A stretch of DNA of 64,000 nt, from positions 310,001-374,000 of the forward strand of contig OZ242004.1 of the NCBI GenBank assembly GCA_965204685.1, read 5' to 3'. The notes below the pieces were generated by a model. It was not told the DNA's origin and made no database searches. It saw only the letters and a list, made by a program, of their open reading frames with translations. Positions 56,072-64,000 of this stretch are shown one piece after another. A program made the translations under genes and the position numbers. Each line of letters opens with the position of its first letter. Positions within the stretch are counted from its first letter, which is position 1. This stretch comes from Bin87 sp965204685 (lineage in GTDB: Bacteria; Chloroflexota; Dehalococcoidia; Lucifugimonadales; UBA3495).

Positions 56072-58471
56072 ATGCGCAACATTCTCAAGAATTGCACCGT
56101 TGTTATCGCCGTCGCAGCATTGTTTGCGATTGTCGCCGCGTGCGGTGGAGGCGGAGACACTCCCGCTGCGCCGACGGCGCCGGAACAGCCGACCGCCCCG
56201 GCGCAGCAGCCGTCCGGCGGCGCATCCGAGCAGCCCACCCCGGCTCCCGCCATGTCCGACGAACCCTTCCGGGTCGGCGTGATGGAATCGCTCACGGGCC
56301 CCGGCGAAACCTACGGCAACGTGGCCCTACAGGCCAAGCAACTGGCCGTTGACGAAATCAACGCCGCCGGCGGCATCAACGGCCGGATGCTGGAACTTAT
56401 TGCCGAAGACTCCAAGTGCTCGGCGCAGGACGCCATCACCGCCTACAACAAGCTCACCGACGTGGACGGGGTGAAGATCATTCTGGGCACTTCCTGCAGC
56501 GGCGCCATGCTGGGGGCGGCGCCCCTGGCCGAGGCCGACGGCGTGATTCTCTTCTCGGGCCTGGCCACCAACCCGGATATCGCCGACGCCGGCGACTACA
56601 TCTTCCGCACCTCGATGAATGACCTCCAGTTAGGTATCGACACCGGCGAAGTAATCTGGGCCGACGGCCACCGACGCCTGGCCACCATCACTGAGACCAC
56701 CGACTACGCCGAAGGCGTGCGCCGCACCACTGCCGAGCATTTCGTCTCCCTGGGCGGCGAGATTGTGGCCGAAGAACGCTACGCTTCCGACATAACCGAC
56801 TTCCGCAGTCAGATCACCAAGATGATCGGAGCCAACCCCGACGCCATTCACATCGCCTCCCAGTCCGAGTTTTCCGGCGGCACCATCGTCAAGCAGATTC
56901 GGGAACTGGGTTACGCCGGGCCTCTTTACTCCGAAATCGTCCCCGTGGGGGCCACCGCCTTGGAAGTGGCCGGCGATGCCGCCACCGGCCTGAAGGCCGT
57001 TACCGCAGAGCTGGACCCGGCTAACCCCAAAGCCCGAGAAGTGCTGGAAAACTTCCGCGCCCGCTACGACTACATTACCTTGCCCTGGTATCTGGGCTCC
57101 GCCTACGACGACGTGTACATCGCCGCCGAGTGCCTGAAGCAGACGAACGACGACCAAGACGCCGACGGTTTCCGCGACTGCATGTACGGCATTACCTGGA
57201 ACGGCGCCATTGGAGAAGGCTACAGCTTTGACGCCAAGGGCGAGGTGGTGGGCCTGTCCAACGCGGTGGTGGTGGTTCTGCCCCTGGCCGAGCGCACCGA
57301 CGACAACCAAGGCTACCGCATCCTGGGCCAAGCCGGCAGCGACGCCGCCGTCGGCGTTATGCCCGTGGCTGCCATGCCCGCGTCCGACGAACCCTTCCGC
57401 ATCGGTGCAATGGACGCGCTCACCGGCGTGGGCGAGTCCTACGGCAATCCGATTATGCAGGCGAAGCAGATGGCCGTGGAAGAAATCAATGCCGCCGGCG
57501 GCGTCAACGGTCGTATGCTGGAACTCATCGCCGAAGACTCCAAGTGCAACGCCCAGGACGCCATTACCGCCTACAACAAGCTCACCGACGTTGACGGCGT
57601 AAAGATCATCCTCGGCACCACTTGCAGCGGGGCGATGCTGGGCGCGGCTCCCCTCGCAGAAGCCGAGGGCGTCATCATGCTCTCCGCCTCTGCAACCAGC
57701 CCCGACATCAAGCCGGCCGGCGATTACATCTTCCGCACTGCCATCAACGATGACCAACTGGGCATCGATACCGGCAACACCATCTACGTTGATGGACACC
57801 ACCACCTGGCAACTATCACAGAATCCACGGACTATGCTGAAGGCGCGCGCCGCACCACGGTGGCCCGCTTAGAGGAACTGGGCGGCCATGTGGTCGCGTC
57901 CGAGAGCTACGCCAGCGACATCACCGACTTCCGCACCCAGCTCACCAAGCTGATCAACGCGGAACCGGACGCGGTGTACCTCGCTTCACAAGGGGAATTT
58001 TCCGGCGGGACCATCATCAAGCAGTTGCGAGAGCTGGGATTCGACGGCCCCATCTACACCGAATCGGTGAACACCGGCCCTGAGGCCCTGAGCATCGCGG
58101 GCGAGGCCGCCACCGGGATGAAAGCCATCATCCCCCTTGGCCTCACCAATCGAGGCGAACAGTTCCTCAAGGACTTCGAGGCGCACTTCGGACACGTCGC
58201 TACCCAGCCCTGGTTCCAGGCTTCCGCATACGACGACGTGTACCTGGCCGCCGCGTGTCTCGCCCAAACCGGCGACGATCAGGACACCGACGGTTTCCGG
58301 GACTGCATGTACGACATCACTTTCAGCGGAGCCATCGGCGACGACTACAGCTTCGATGAGTACGGTGAGGTGGTCGGCCTGGGCAATGCGGTCGTTCAGA
58401 TCCTGCCCCTCGCCGAGCGCACCGACGACAACCTGGGTTACGTCTCCCTCGGCAAGGCGCCCACTCCCTGA
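56072..58471 (+). CDS. Branched-chain amino-acid-type ABC binding lipoprotein, internally duplicated
   Basis: This 799-residue lipoprotein (signal AIVAACGG, Cys24) starts at ATG 56072 after GGAGGG. It contains two complete periplasmic-binding type I domains in tandem, about 62-430 and 437-799. Both carry INAAGG(I/V)NGRMLELIAEDSKC, AITAYNKLTDVDGVKIILGT, ASDITDFR and DGFRDCMY. Ordinary LivJ/LivK-type proteins have one such domain of about 370 residues. It delivers amino acids, or related amides and short acids, to the permeases encoded next. A Pro/Ala linker follows the lipid Cys. First gene of the liv-type operon. Confidence 0.92.
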   Translation: MRNILKNCTVVIAVAALFAIVAACGGGGDTPAAPTAPEQPTAPAQQPSGGASEQPTPAPAMSDEPFRVGVMESLTGPGETYGNVALQAKQLAVDEINAAGGINGRMLELIAEDSKCSAQDAITAYNKLTDVDGVKIILGTSCSGAMLGAAPLAEADGVILFSGLATNPDIADAGDYIFRTSMNDLQLGIDTGEVIWADGHRRLATITETTDYAEGVRRTTAEHFVSLGGEIVAEERYASDITDFRSQITKMIGANPDAIHIASQSEFSGGTIVKQIRELGYAGPLYSEIVPVGATALEVAGDAATGLKAVTAELDPANPKAREVLENFRARYDYITLPWYLGSAYDDVYIAAECLKQTNDDQDADGFRDCMYGITWNGAIGEGYSFDAKGEVVGLSNAVVVVLPLAERTDDNQGYRILGQAGSDAAVGVMPVAAMPASDEPFRIGAMDALTGVGESYGNPIMQAKQMAVEEINAAGGVNGRMLELIAEDSKCNAQDAITAYNKLTDVDGVKIILGTTCSGAMLGAAPLAEAEGVIMLSASATSPDIKPAGDYIFRTAINDDQLGIDTGNTIYVDGHHHLATITESTDYAEGARRTTVARLEELGGHVVASESYASDITDFRTQLTKLINAEPDAVYLASQGEFSGGTIIKQLRELGFDGPIYTESVNTGPEALSIAGEAATGMKAIIPLGLTNRGEQFLKDFEAHFGHVATQPWFQASAYDDVYLAAACLAQTGDDQDTDGFRDCMYDITFSGAIGDDYSFDEYGEVVGLGNAVVQILPLAERTDDNLGYVSLGKAPTP

Positions 58472-58581
58472 TCTCGGCGCTCGTAACCCGCAGTCGGGGC
58501 CGGTCGTTGATGGCGACCGGCCCCTTTATGGTAATATGCCCGCGTTTATAACTGGCTACCGGCTTACCCGAGGATACGATC

Positions 58582-59964
58582 TTGTCCAGCCAGCGCGAAA
58601 CCGCACGCGGATTCCCCGCCCTGTTCAACATCCCCGGCACTCGTGTGTTGGCCCTGGTCTTGACCGCAGCCGTCATCGCATACCTGGCCTGGAAAATCGG
58701 CCAGTCGCCGCCCCAGGCCCTTCAATTCGCCTTCAACGGTATCGCCGTCGGCGCGGTGTATGCGCTCCTGGCCGTGGGCTTCACCCTGGTTTACAGCACC
58801 GTTTGGTTCTTCGACCTGTACTACGGGGCGGCAGCGGCCCTCGGAGCCTACGGCGTATTCTACCTGCGCACCTCCGAGTCGCTGGGCAGCCGCGCCGACG
58901 TCAATAGCGTATATGTCAACGCCGTATTCGCCGCCATCGTCGCCGGCGTCATTGGCTGGACACTGCACACGGTCCTGTATCCGCGCCTCCGCGGCCGCTT
59001 CAGTCCCCGCACGATCGGTTTCCTGACCGGACTGCTGGCGGGCGCGTCCGGAGCGTACGCCGGCGTGGTGCTCTCATACCCCGCGATTATCCACGTCATG
59101 CTGAGCCCCGCCATCGCCGCCGCCGTCGCGGTGTTCGCCGTTGCCGTCTCGTACTGGGCAGTTCAGACTTTCGTTCCCAACATCCGCCTCTCGCGCTTTG
59201 CGGCCATCGCCGGCCTGCCCGCAGCCGCCGTCGGCGCATGGTGCGGCTACCTTACCGCCGGCGCTCCCGGCGCGGGCCTCTACCTGAGCTGGGCTGTGTC
59301 CTGTCTCCTTGCCGGGTGTGTGGGCGTCGCCCTCTACCGCGGTCTTTACGTGTACATGCGTGAGCGGGCGCGCTCCCCCCTCATCATGCTGGTGGCATCC
59401 CTGGGCATCCTGCTCGCCATTGCCGCGTTCATCGTCATTGTTTTCGAGGCGGCGCCTCGTCCGTTGCCCACCGCCTTCGGCAGCGAGACCTGGAAAATCG
59501 CCGGCGCTCGCATTAAGGGCTTCAACATCTTCGCCATCGGTGTTGCCCTGGCCGGCTTCGCCATCCTGTGGCTGCTCCTGAAGCAGACATCGTTCGGACG
59601 GGCCGTCCGCGCCATCGGCGACGACGAGGAAGTCTCCAAGGTAGTCGGCATCAATACCACCGTGATCATCGCCGCCGTCTTTTTCATCGGCGCGATGTAC
59701 GCCGCCCTGGCCGGCATCCTCACGGGACACGACACCGCCGTGCAGCCGCGCATGGGCCTGCTGCTGTTGCTCAAGGGCTGGATTGCCTCCGTCGTCGGCG
59801 GCATCGGCAACCTGTACGGCGCAATCGTCGGCGGGTTCGTCCTCGGCGTAGTCGAGCAATTCGGCATCTGGGACCTGGCCGGGGAGTGGAAAGACGCCAT
59901 CGCATTCATCCTGCTCATCCTCTTCCTTTCTTTCTGGCCCCAAGGCCTGCTGCCTCGGAGATGA
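58582..59964 (+). CDS. livH: LivH-type ABC permease with extra membrane segment block
   Basis: This 460-residue inner-membrane permease of the branched-chain amino acid (HAAT) transporter starts at TTG 58582, with GAGGA upstream. QFAFNGIAVGAVYALLAVGFTL and STVWFFDLYYGAAAALGAYG form the usual N-terminal part. FGRAVRAIGDDEEVSKVVGI contains the EAA-like loop. WPQGLLPRR is the typical end. LivH proteins usually have about 290-310 residues. Here about 130 extra residues with four or so membrane helices lie between the N-terminal part and the conserved core (about 115-250). It pairs with the LivM gene 4 nt downstream. Confidence 0.88.
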   Translation: MSSQRETARGFPALFNIPGTRVLALVLTAAVIAYLAWKIGQSPPQALQFAFNGIAVGAVYALLAVGFTLVYSTVWFFDLYYGAAAALGAYGVFYLRTSESLGSRADVNSVYVNAVFAAIVAGVIGWTLHTVLYPRLRGRFSPRTIGFLTGLLAGASGAYAGVVLSYPAIIHVMLSPAIAAAVAVFAVAVSYWAVQTFVPNIRLSRFAAIAGLPAAAVGAWCGYLTAGAPGAGLYLSWAVSCLLAGCVGVALYRGLYVYMRERARSPLIMLVASLGILLAIAAFIVIVFEAAPRPLPTAFGSETWKIAGARIKGFNIFAIGVALAGFAILWLLLKQTSFGRAVRAIGDDEEVSKVVGINTTVIIAAVFFIGAMYAALAGILTGHDTAVQPRMGLLLLLKGWIASVVGGIGNLYGAIVGGFVLGVVEQFGIWDLAGEWKDAIAFILLILFLSFWPQGLLPRR

Positions 59965-59968
59965 CGCT

Positions 59969-61024
59969 GTGCCCCTAGACACCCAGCGCGTAGGAGAACT
60001 GGCCGGGCTGATTCGCAATCCCGGCGATTTGGCCCGTAACGCCCGCCGAAACATCGAATTTTGGGCCAGCCTGTTTATCCTCGGTTGGGCCGTCGTCTTC
60101 ATGTTCTGGCAGGGCGCCGGCTTTGCCGTCATCATTGGCACCGTTTTCGCGATTTGGGCGATCCTGTCGGTCAGCCTCAATCTGGTCGTGGGATTCACCG
60201 GCCTGCTGTCCGTCGGCCACATCGGGTTCTTCGGCATCGGCGCCTACACCATGGCCATCCTCACCTCCGATCCGGCCTACGAGCAACTCCGCACCGAGGC
60301 CATTCCCACCTTCGGTTGGCCTTTCTTCGCCGTGCTGCCGATATGTGTTCTCCTAGCCGGCCTGGCCGCCATCCTGGTGGGCGTGGTGTTCAATCGCTTC
60401 CGTGACGACATCTTCGTTCTGGCGTCCTTCGGTTTCGCCATTATCGCTTTCAACGTTTTTCTGAACCTTCGGCCCGTCACCCGAGGCGCGTTCGGCATCC
60501 ATGAAATAGCCCGACCGCAAGTCGGCGGCCTGGTACTCGACGGCGAGTTGGAATTCCTGCTGCTCTGCCTGGTATTTCTCGCCGTGGTGATGTTGATTTC
60601 GTGGTTCATCGTGTCCTCATCATTCGGACGCGTGCTCACCGCCATCCGCGAAGACGAACAGGCCATCGAGGTGTTCGGATACCAGGCCACCCACTACAAG
60701 CTGGCAGTGTGGGTTATCTCCGCCATGATGGCGGGACTGGCCGGCGGCCTATTCGCCAGTTGGACCACGTTCATCGACCCCAACTCTTTTATCCTGCTGG
60801 AGTCGGTGCTGCTGGTTGCCATCGTGATACTGGGCGGCCTCGCCACCATCTGGGGCTCGTTGCTGGGCGCGATGGCTTTCGTGCTGCTGGAGGAGGGTAT
60901 GCGGTTCATCCCGTACCTGCCCACCGAGTACATCGGTCAGGCGCGCCAGGTGGTCCTGGGGGTCCTGCTGGTGCTGCTGATGCTGTTCCGGCCGCAGGGC
61001 CTGGTGGGGAGGTACCGCTTATGA
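59969..61024 (+). CDS. livM: LivM-type ABC permease
   Basis: This 351-residue permease starts at GTG 59969, 4 nt after livH, with GGAG inside the livH end. SLNLVVGFTGLLSVGHIGFFGIGAYTMAIL is the family signature region. SSSFGRVLTAIREDEQAIEVFGY carries the EAA-type loop that contacts the ATPases. FRPQGLVGRYRL is the conserved C-terminal end. The stop overlaps the ATG of the livG gene by 4 nt. Confidence 0.94.
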   Translation: MPLDTQRVGELAGLIRNPGDLARNARRNIEFWASLFILGWAVVFMFWQGAGFAVIIGTVFAIWAILSVSLNLVVGFTGLLSVGHIGFFGIGAYTMAILTSDPAYEQLRTEAIPTFGWPFFAVLPICVLLAGLAAILVGVVFNRFRDDIFVLASFGFAIIAFNVFLNLRPVTRGAFGIHEIARPQVGGLVLDGELEFLLLCLVFLAVVMLISWFIVSSSFGRVLTAIREDEQAIEVFGYQATHYKLAVWVISAMMAGLAGGLFASWTTFIDPNSFILLESVLLVAIVILGGLATIWGSLLGAMAFVLLEEGMRFIPYLPTEYIGQARQVVLGVLLVLLMLFRPQGLVGRYRL

Positions 61025-61770
61025 CCACAGAGAACGAAGCGCTGGCCCTGCAAACCGACAACATCTCCAAGCATTTCGGCGCGGTGCGGGCCGTGGACGA
61101 GTTGAGCCTGTCGATCCCGCGTCAGGGCACCACCAGCATCGTCGGGCCCAACGGCTCCGGCAAGTCGACGCTGGTGAACCTGCTGAGTGGCGTGCTGCCT
61201 CTGGACGGGGGAATGGTGATCATCGACGGCGTGGGCCTGCGCGTAGTGCACGCCTACGAAACGCCGGACCACGGCCTGACCCGCACCTTCCAGGAAGTCC
61301 GGCTGTTCGACCAGATCACCGTCTGGGACAACATCGTGGTGGTGCTGACCGACCGGAGGCTCTTTCCGTCGCTATTCGAACGCATCCGCCCGGCCAACCG
61401 CCGCAAAGCCCAGGAGATCCTGGAATCGGTCGGCATGTGGGAGAAGCGGGACTCGCTGGCGATGGAATTGTCCTATGGCCAGCGCAAGTTGCTGGAAATC
61501 GGGCGCGCCATGGCGATGGACGTCCAGACCTACCTCTTCGACGAACCGTTTGCCGGACTGTTTCCCCAGATGCTGGAACGGGTCAAGGACATCATGAAGC
61601 AGATGCGCGCCGACGGTTATACGATTGTGTTCGTATCCCATAACATGGACATCGTGCGCGAACTGTCGGACCGGATCATCGTGCTGGACAGCGGCACGCT
61701 GCTGGCTGCCGGCGACGTCGAGCCGGTGCTGGGCAGCGCCGAGGTAATCGAGGCATACCTGGGGGCGTGA
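61021..61770 (+). CDS. livG: LivG-type ABC ATPase
   Basis: This 249-residue ATPase powers the HAAT transporter. Walker A GPNGSGKST, the Q-loop region TRTFQEVRLFDQITVWDNI and Walker B TYLFDEPFAGLFP are present. The signature motif reads LSYGQRKLLEIGRA, with YGQ in place of the usual GGQ, as is common in LivG proteins. The switch His is in FVSHNMD. ATGA overlap with livM and TGATG overlap with livF indicate tight coupling. Confidence 0.94.
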   Translation: MTTENEALALQTDNISKHFGAVRAVDELSLSIPRQGTTSIVGPNGSGKSTLVNLLSGVLPLDGGMVIIDGVGLRVVHAYETPDHGLTRTFQEVRLFDQITVWDNIVVVLTDRRLFPSLFERIRPANRRKAQEILESVGMWEKRDSLAMELSYGQRKLLEIGRAMAMDVQTYLFDEPFAGLFPQMLERVKDIMKQMRADGYTIVFVSHNMDIVRELSDRIIVLDSGTLLAAGDVEPVLGSAEVIEAYLGA

Positions 61771-62534
61771 TGGCATTAGCGTCGGTGCAAACTACGGATC
61801 AGGCCGATGGCAGTGGTGATGCCGCGCTGCTGGAACTGGTAGGCATATCCGTCGAGTACGGCGCGGTCCGGGCTTTGGACGACATATCCATGGGCGTCCA
61901 AAAGGGCGAGGTCGTCGCGGTGATGGGGCCCAACGGGGCGGGAAAGTCCACCGTGCTCAAGGCCGTGATGGGCCTGGCGCCGGTGGTTGCCGGCCGCGTG
62001 TATTGGCGCCAGCAACCTCTCGCCGCCGCCACCCACGAGATCGTCAAGGAAGGGATCGCCTTCGTGCCCCAGGGCCGGCGCGTGTTCACCCACCTCACCA
62101 TCACCGAGAACCTCGAAATGGGCTGCATCTACCTGGGCGACCGGGCGGAGAAAGCGAACCGGCTCGATTCTGTGATGGAACTGTTCCCGGTGCTCTATGA
62201 AAAGCGGAAGGACATGGCGAGCGCGATGTCCGGCGGTCAGCAGCAGATGCTGGCCTTGGGGCGGGGGCTGATGGCCTCACCGGAGTTGCTGCTGCTGGAC
62301 GAACCGACCCTTGGCCTGGCGCCCATCATCGTCAAAGAGGTATTCGAAAAGGTCGCGGAGATCAGCGAGCGCCTCGACACCACCATCATGGTGGTGGAGC
62401 ACAACATCAAGGGCGTGCTGGACATCGTGGACCGCGCCTACGTGCTGGATAAGGGAACCGTCGTCCACAGCGGCACGCCGGAATCAATACGGGAAACCGA
62501 CATACTGACCCAGGTGTTCCTGGGCAGCGCGTAG
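61770..62534 (+). CDS. livF: LivF-type ABC ATPase
   Basis: This 254-residue second ATPase of the transporter starts at ATG 61770, overlapping the livG stop (a GTG at 61767 is an alternative). Walker A GPNGAGKST, FVPQGRRVFTHLTITENLEMG (LivF-specific Q-loop region), signature MSGGQQQMLALGRGL, Walker B LLLLDEPTLGLAP and VVEHNIKG are all present. It is the last gene of the five-gene operon. Confidence 0.95.
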   Translation: MALASVQTTDQADGSGDAALLELVGISVEYGAVRALDDISMGVQKGEVVAVMGPNGAGKSTVLKAVMGLAPVVAGRVYWRQQPLAAATHEIVKEGIAFVPQGRRVFTHLTITENLEMGCIYLGDRAEKANRLDSVMELFPVLYEKRKDMASAMSGGQQQMLALGRGLMASPELLLLDEPTLGLAPIIVKEVFEKVAEISERLDTTIMVVEHNIKGVLDIVDRAYVLDKGTVVHSGTPESIRETDILTQVFLGSA

Positions 62535-62550
62535 CTGCTGCCAGTCCCGG

Positions 62551-63240
62551 TTACGAGTTTCTCAGGCGGGCGACTTCCGCCTCCAGCTCTAGTACGCGGG
62601 CTTCAGCGGCAATCCGCCCTTCGGCCTCGTCGTCAAAGGTAGGAAGATAACGCCGCGCGACCGGGTCGTACCAACGCAGTTCTCCATACTCCCAGCACAC
62701 GTCGAGGTTCAGCACGTCGCTGTGCCCCCAATACCGTTCCGCGTCCACCTGCACGATGTGTATTGGCTGGTAGGCGCCATTGACCAGACGGTCGCCGGCC
62801 AAGGCCTGCTGGTACCACCGGCCCCCTTGCGGGTCAAACCGCCAGTATTCCGTCACGCCGAATCGGGCGTAGTCGATCCGCTTGCCGGTCTCATCGTTGC
62901 GCGCAGTGTTTGGCGAGGCGATCTCCAGAGCGAAATCCGGCGCCTTGCCGTGTTCGTCGATGGAATAGCCCATCTCGGCAACGACCAAATCCCGGTCGAC
63001 ATCGAACGCGATCAACAAATCCGGAACCCGGATCACTTCGCGCCGGGTATGGATGTTCCAGCCGATGGGAACTTCTCCGATGACCACGGTGGTTTGCGGC
63101 GCACCGAGGTGGCGGCGCAAGGCGGGCTGGTGACCCTGATCGTCCAGATGAAGGGCATTCTGCATATCATCCCTGGGTGGAAACTCGGGAAATTGACCAG
63201 CAGGCTTAGCAGCCGGTGGCGCAATTCGTTTGCTAGTCAT
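62551..63240 (-). CDS. Uma2-family endonuclease-like protein
   Basis: This 229-residue Uma2/DUF820 protein has RVPDLLIAFDVDRD, APDFALEIASPNTARNDETGKR and GVTEYWRFDPQGGRWY, and a C-terminal coiled coil (AARVLELEAEVARLRNS-like). It is closest in this window to the protein at 39305-40042. GAGGT precedes ATG 63240. It is convergent with the liv operon. Confidence 0.88.
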   Translation of the reverse strand: MTSKRIAPPAAKPAGQFPEFPPRDDMQNALHLDDQGHQPALRRHLGAPQTTVVIGEVPIGWNIHTRREVIRVPDLLIAFDVDRDLVVAEMGYSIDEHGKAPDFALEIASPNTARNDETGKRIDYARFGVTEYWRFDPQGGRWYQQALAGDRLVNGAYQPIHIVQVDAERYWGHSDVLNLDVCWEYGELRWYDPVARRYLPTFDDEAEGRIAAEARVLELEAEVARLRNS

Positions 63241-63366
63241 AAAAGACCTCGTGGGGGAGGCTCTGCATCTGTATCTTGACCATTATAGTCACGGTTTTGG
63301 AATGATCAAAAAGGGCCACGGCGGCGTTGCCATGGCCCTCGAAATCAGCTGCTGGAACCGAGGCGA

Positions 63367-64000
63367 TCAGAGTTCGCCGGCAAACATGGCGGTCTGCTTG
63401 CTGAAGACCTGCACCCGGTGGCGTGGGGCTTCCAGTACGAACACGCGGCCGTCGTCGCCAACCTCGATGGCGATGGGACCCTGGAACGCGCCTTCCCTTT
63501 CGGACAGGTCCAACGCGCGTTCGCGAGCCCGCACGATGGTGGGGTCCAGGTACACGCGCTCCGCGCCCCACTTGGAGAGGCTGGCCTGCCCGCGCATGGT
63601 CGTGATGTAGCTGCCGTTGGCCCGGAACACCTGGACGCGGTCGTTCCTGTAATCGGTGACGAAGATGTGCCCATCCTTGTCGACCGCCACGCCGGTGGGC
63701 CGGCTGAACTCGCCATCGCCGTCGCCGGACGTGCCGAACTTCATCAAAAAGGTTCCGTCGGGAGCAAACTTCTGGATGCGGTCATTGCGCCAGTCGGCCA
63801 CGTAGACATCACCGTTGTGGTCGATCTCGATCCCCCAAGGGTGGTCGAACTCACCGTCTCCGGCGCCCTTGCGGCCCCAACTGAACTTGAACCGGCCATC
63901 CTTGGTGAACACCGAAACCCGGTGGTTCCGACTCTCGACCACGTACAAGTTGTCATCCGCGTCGAAGGCCAAGCCGGCCGGCCGGTCGATCTCGCCCTCG
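63367..64000 (-). CDS. NHL-repeat beta-propeller protein, 3' part
   Basis: The coding frame runs off the right edge; the start lies beyond the window. At least four NHL blades are visible (AFDADDNLYVVESRNHRVSV, HPWGIEIDHNGDVYVADWRN, RPTGVAVDKDGHIFVTDYRN). The last segment, FVLEAPRHRVQVFSKQ, matches the C-terminal end of the protein at 46884-47882 (IFVLEANRHRIQVYDK), so the two are paralogs. Function unknown. Confidence 0.87.
   Translation of the reverse strand, partial: EGEIDRPAGLAFDADDNLYVVESRNHRVSVFTKDGRFKFSWGRKGAGDGEFDHPWGIEIDHNGDVYVADWRNDRIQKFAPDGTFLMKFGTSGDGDGEFSRPTGVAVDKDGHIFVTDYRNDRVQVFRANGSYITTMRGQASLSKWGAERVYLDPTIVRARERALDLSEREGAFQGPIAIEVGDDGRVFVLEAPRHRVQVFSKQTAMFAGEL

Noticed and set aside
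1..64000. CRISPR arrays, rRNA genes, prophage genes, complete insertion sequences
   Set aside because: No regularly spaced repeats with spacers, no rRNA sequence, no transposase, integrase or phage structural proteins were found on either strand.

Overview
This is a GC-rich, gene-dense bacterial chromosome segment with no rRNA, no CRISPR array and no complete insertion sequence. The gene mix points to Chloroflexota, most likely Dehalococcoidia/SAR202-like or a related uncultured lineage. The signs are several luciferase-like flavin/F420 monooxygenases, paired GMC oxidoreductases, CaiB-type CoA transferase, split methylmalonyl-CoA mutase, NHL and BNR beta-propellers, a DUF1501/DUF1800 pair and five Uma2-family nucleases. 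The taxonomic call is inference from gene content only.

Layout. 1-8630: the end of an acyl-CoA carboxylase carboxyltransferase, a luciferase-like monooxygenase overlapping rarA, an arrestin-like protein, a Cys-less isochorismatase-like protein, threonine aldolase, and an alpha/beta hydrolase-lspA-rluD operon. 8581-14978: an MFS transporter with a long C-terminal extension, glnS, gltX and a K+ channel. 15351-21052: a metallo-hydrolase, a hydrolase, three tandem Uma2 genes, a BNR propeller and htpX. 21292-23391: a probable restriction-modification pair (PLD-type nuclease and DNA methyltransferase) in a less GC-rich patch. 23612-28409: a methylmalonyl-CoA mutase operon (large subunit, two tiny membrane proteins, B12 subunit, CoA ligase, metallo-hydrolase). 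28459-32367: accessory genes (a PD-(D/E)XK-like protein, two unknown overlapping genes, a CaiB CoA transferase, and a small protein paired with a broken aspartic-protease gene). 32460-38197: a TPR protein and a metal cluster (FmdB zinc ribbon, Fur/Zur regulator, an unusual zinc-binding lipoprotein with a beta-propeller inserted into it, and a Cu/Zn-SOD-like protein). 38388-46018: SDR, Uma2, lactonase-like, F420 oxidoreductase, SulP, GMC and isochorismatase genes. 46167-53672: a small coiled-coil gene and its truncated copy, NHL, DUF1501/DUF1800 and a second GMC gene. 53993-64000: a monooxygenase, a VOC protein, tRNA-Asn, a complete branched-chain amino-acid-type ABC transporter whose binding protein is an internal tandem duplication, a fifth Uma2 gene and a partial NHL protein.

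Together the genes suggest a heterotroph that oxidises diverse organic compounds (flavin/F420 monooxygenases, GMC and SDR dehydrogenases, CoA ligation and transfer, propionyl/methylmalonyl-CoA metabolism) and imports amino-acid-like substrates. The most distinctive item is the zinc-binding protein at 35158-37461. It looks like an AztC-type binding protein with an AztD-like propeller chaperone inserted at its His-rich loop, preceded by repeated GATAC dyads that could be operators for the adjacent Fur-family regulator. A second theme is a family of short phased AGGAT repeats that sit on gene boundaries and supply stop codons, Shine-Dalgarno sequences or start codons.
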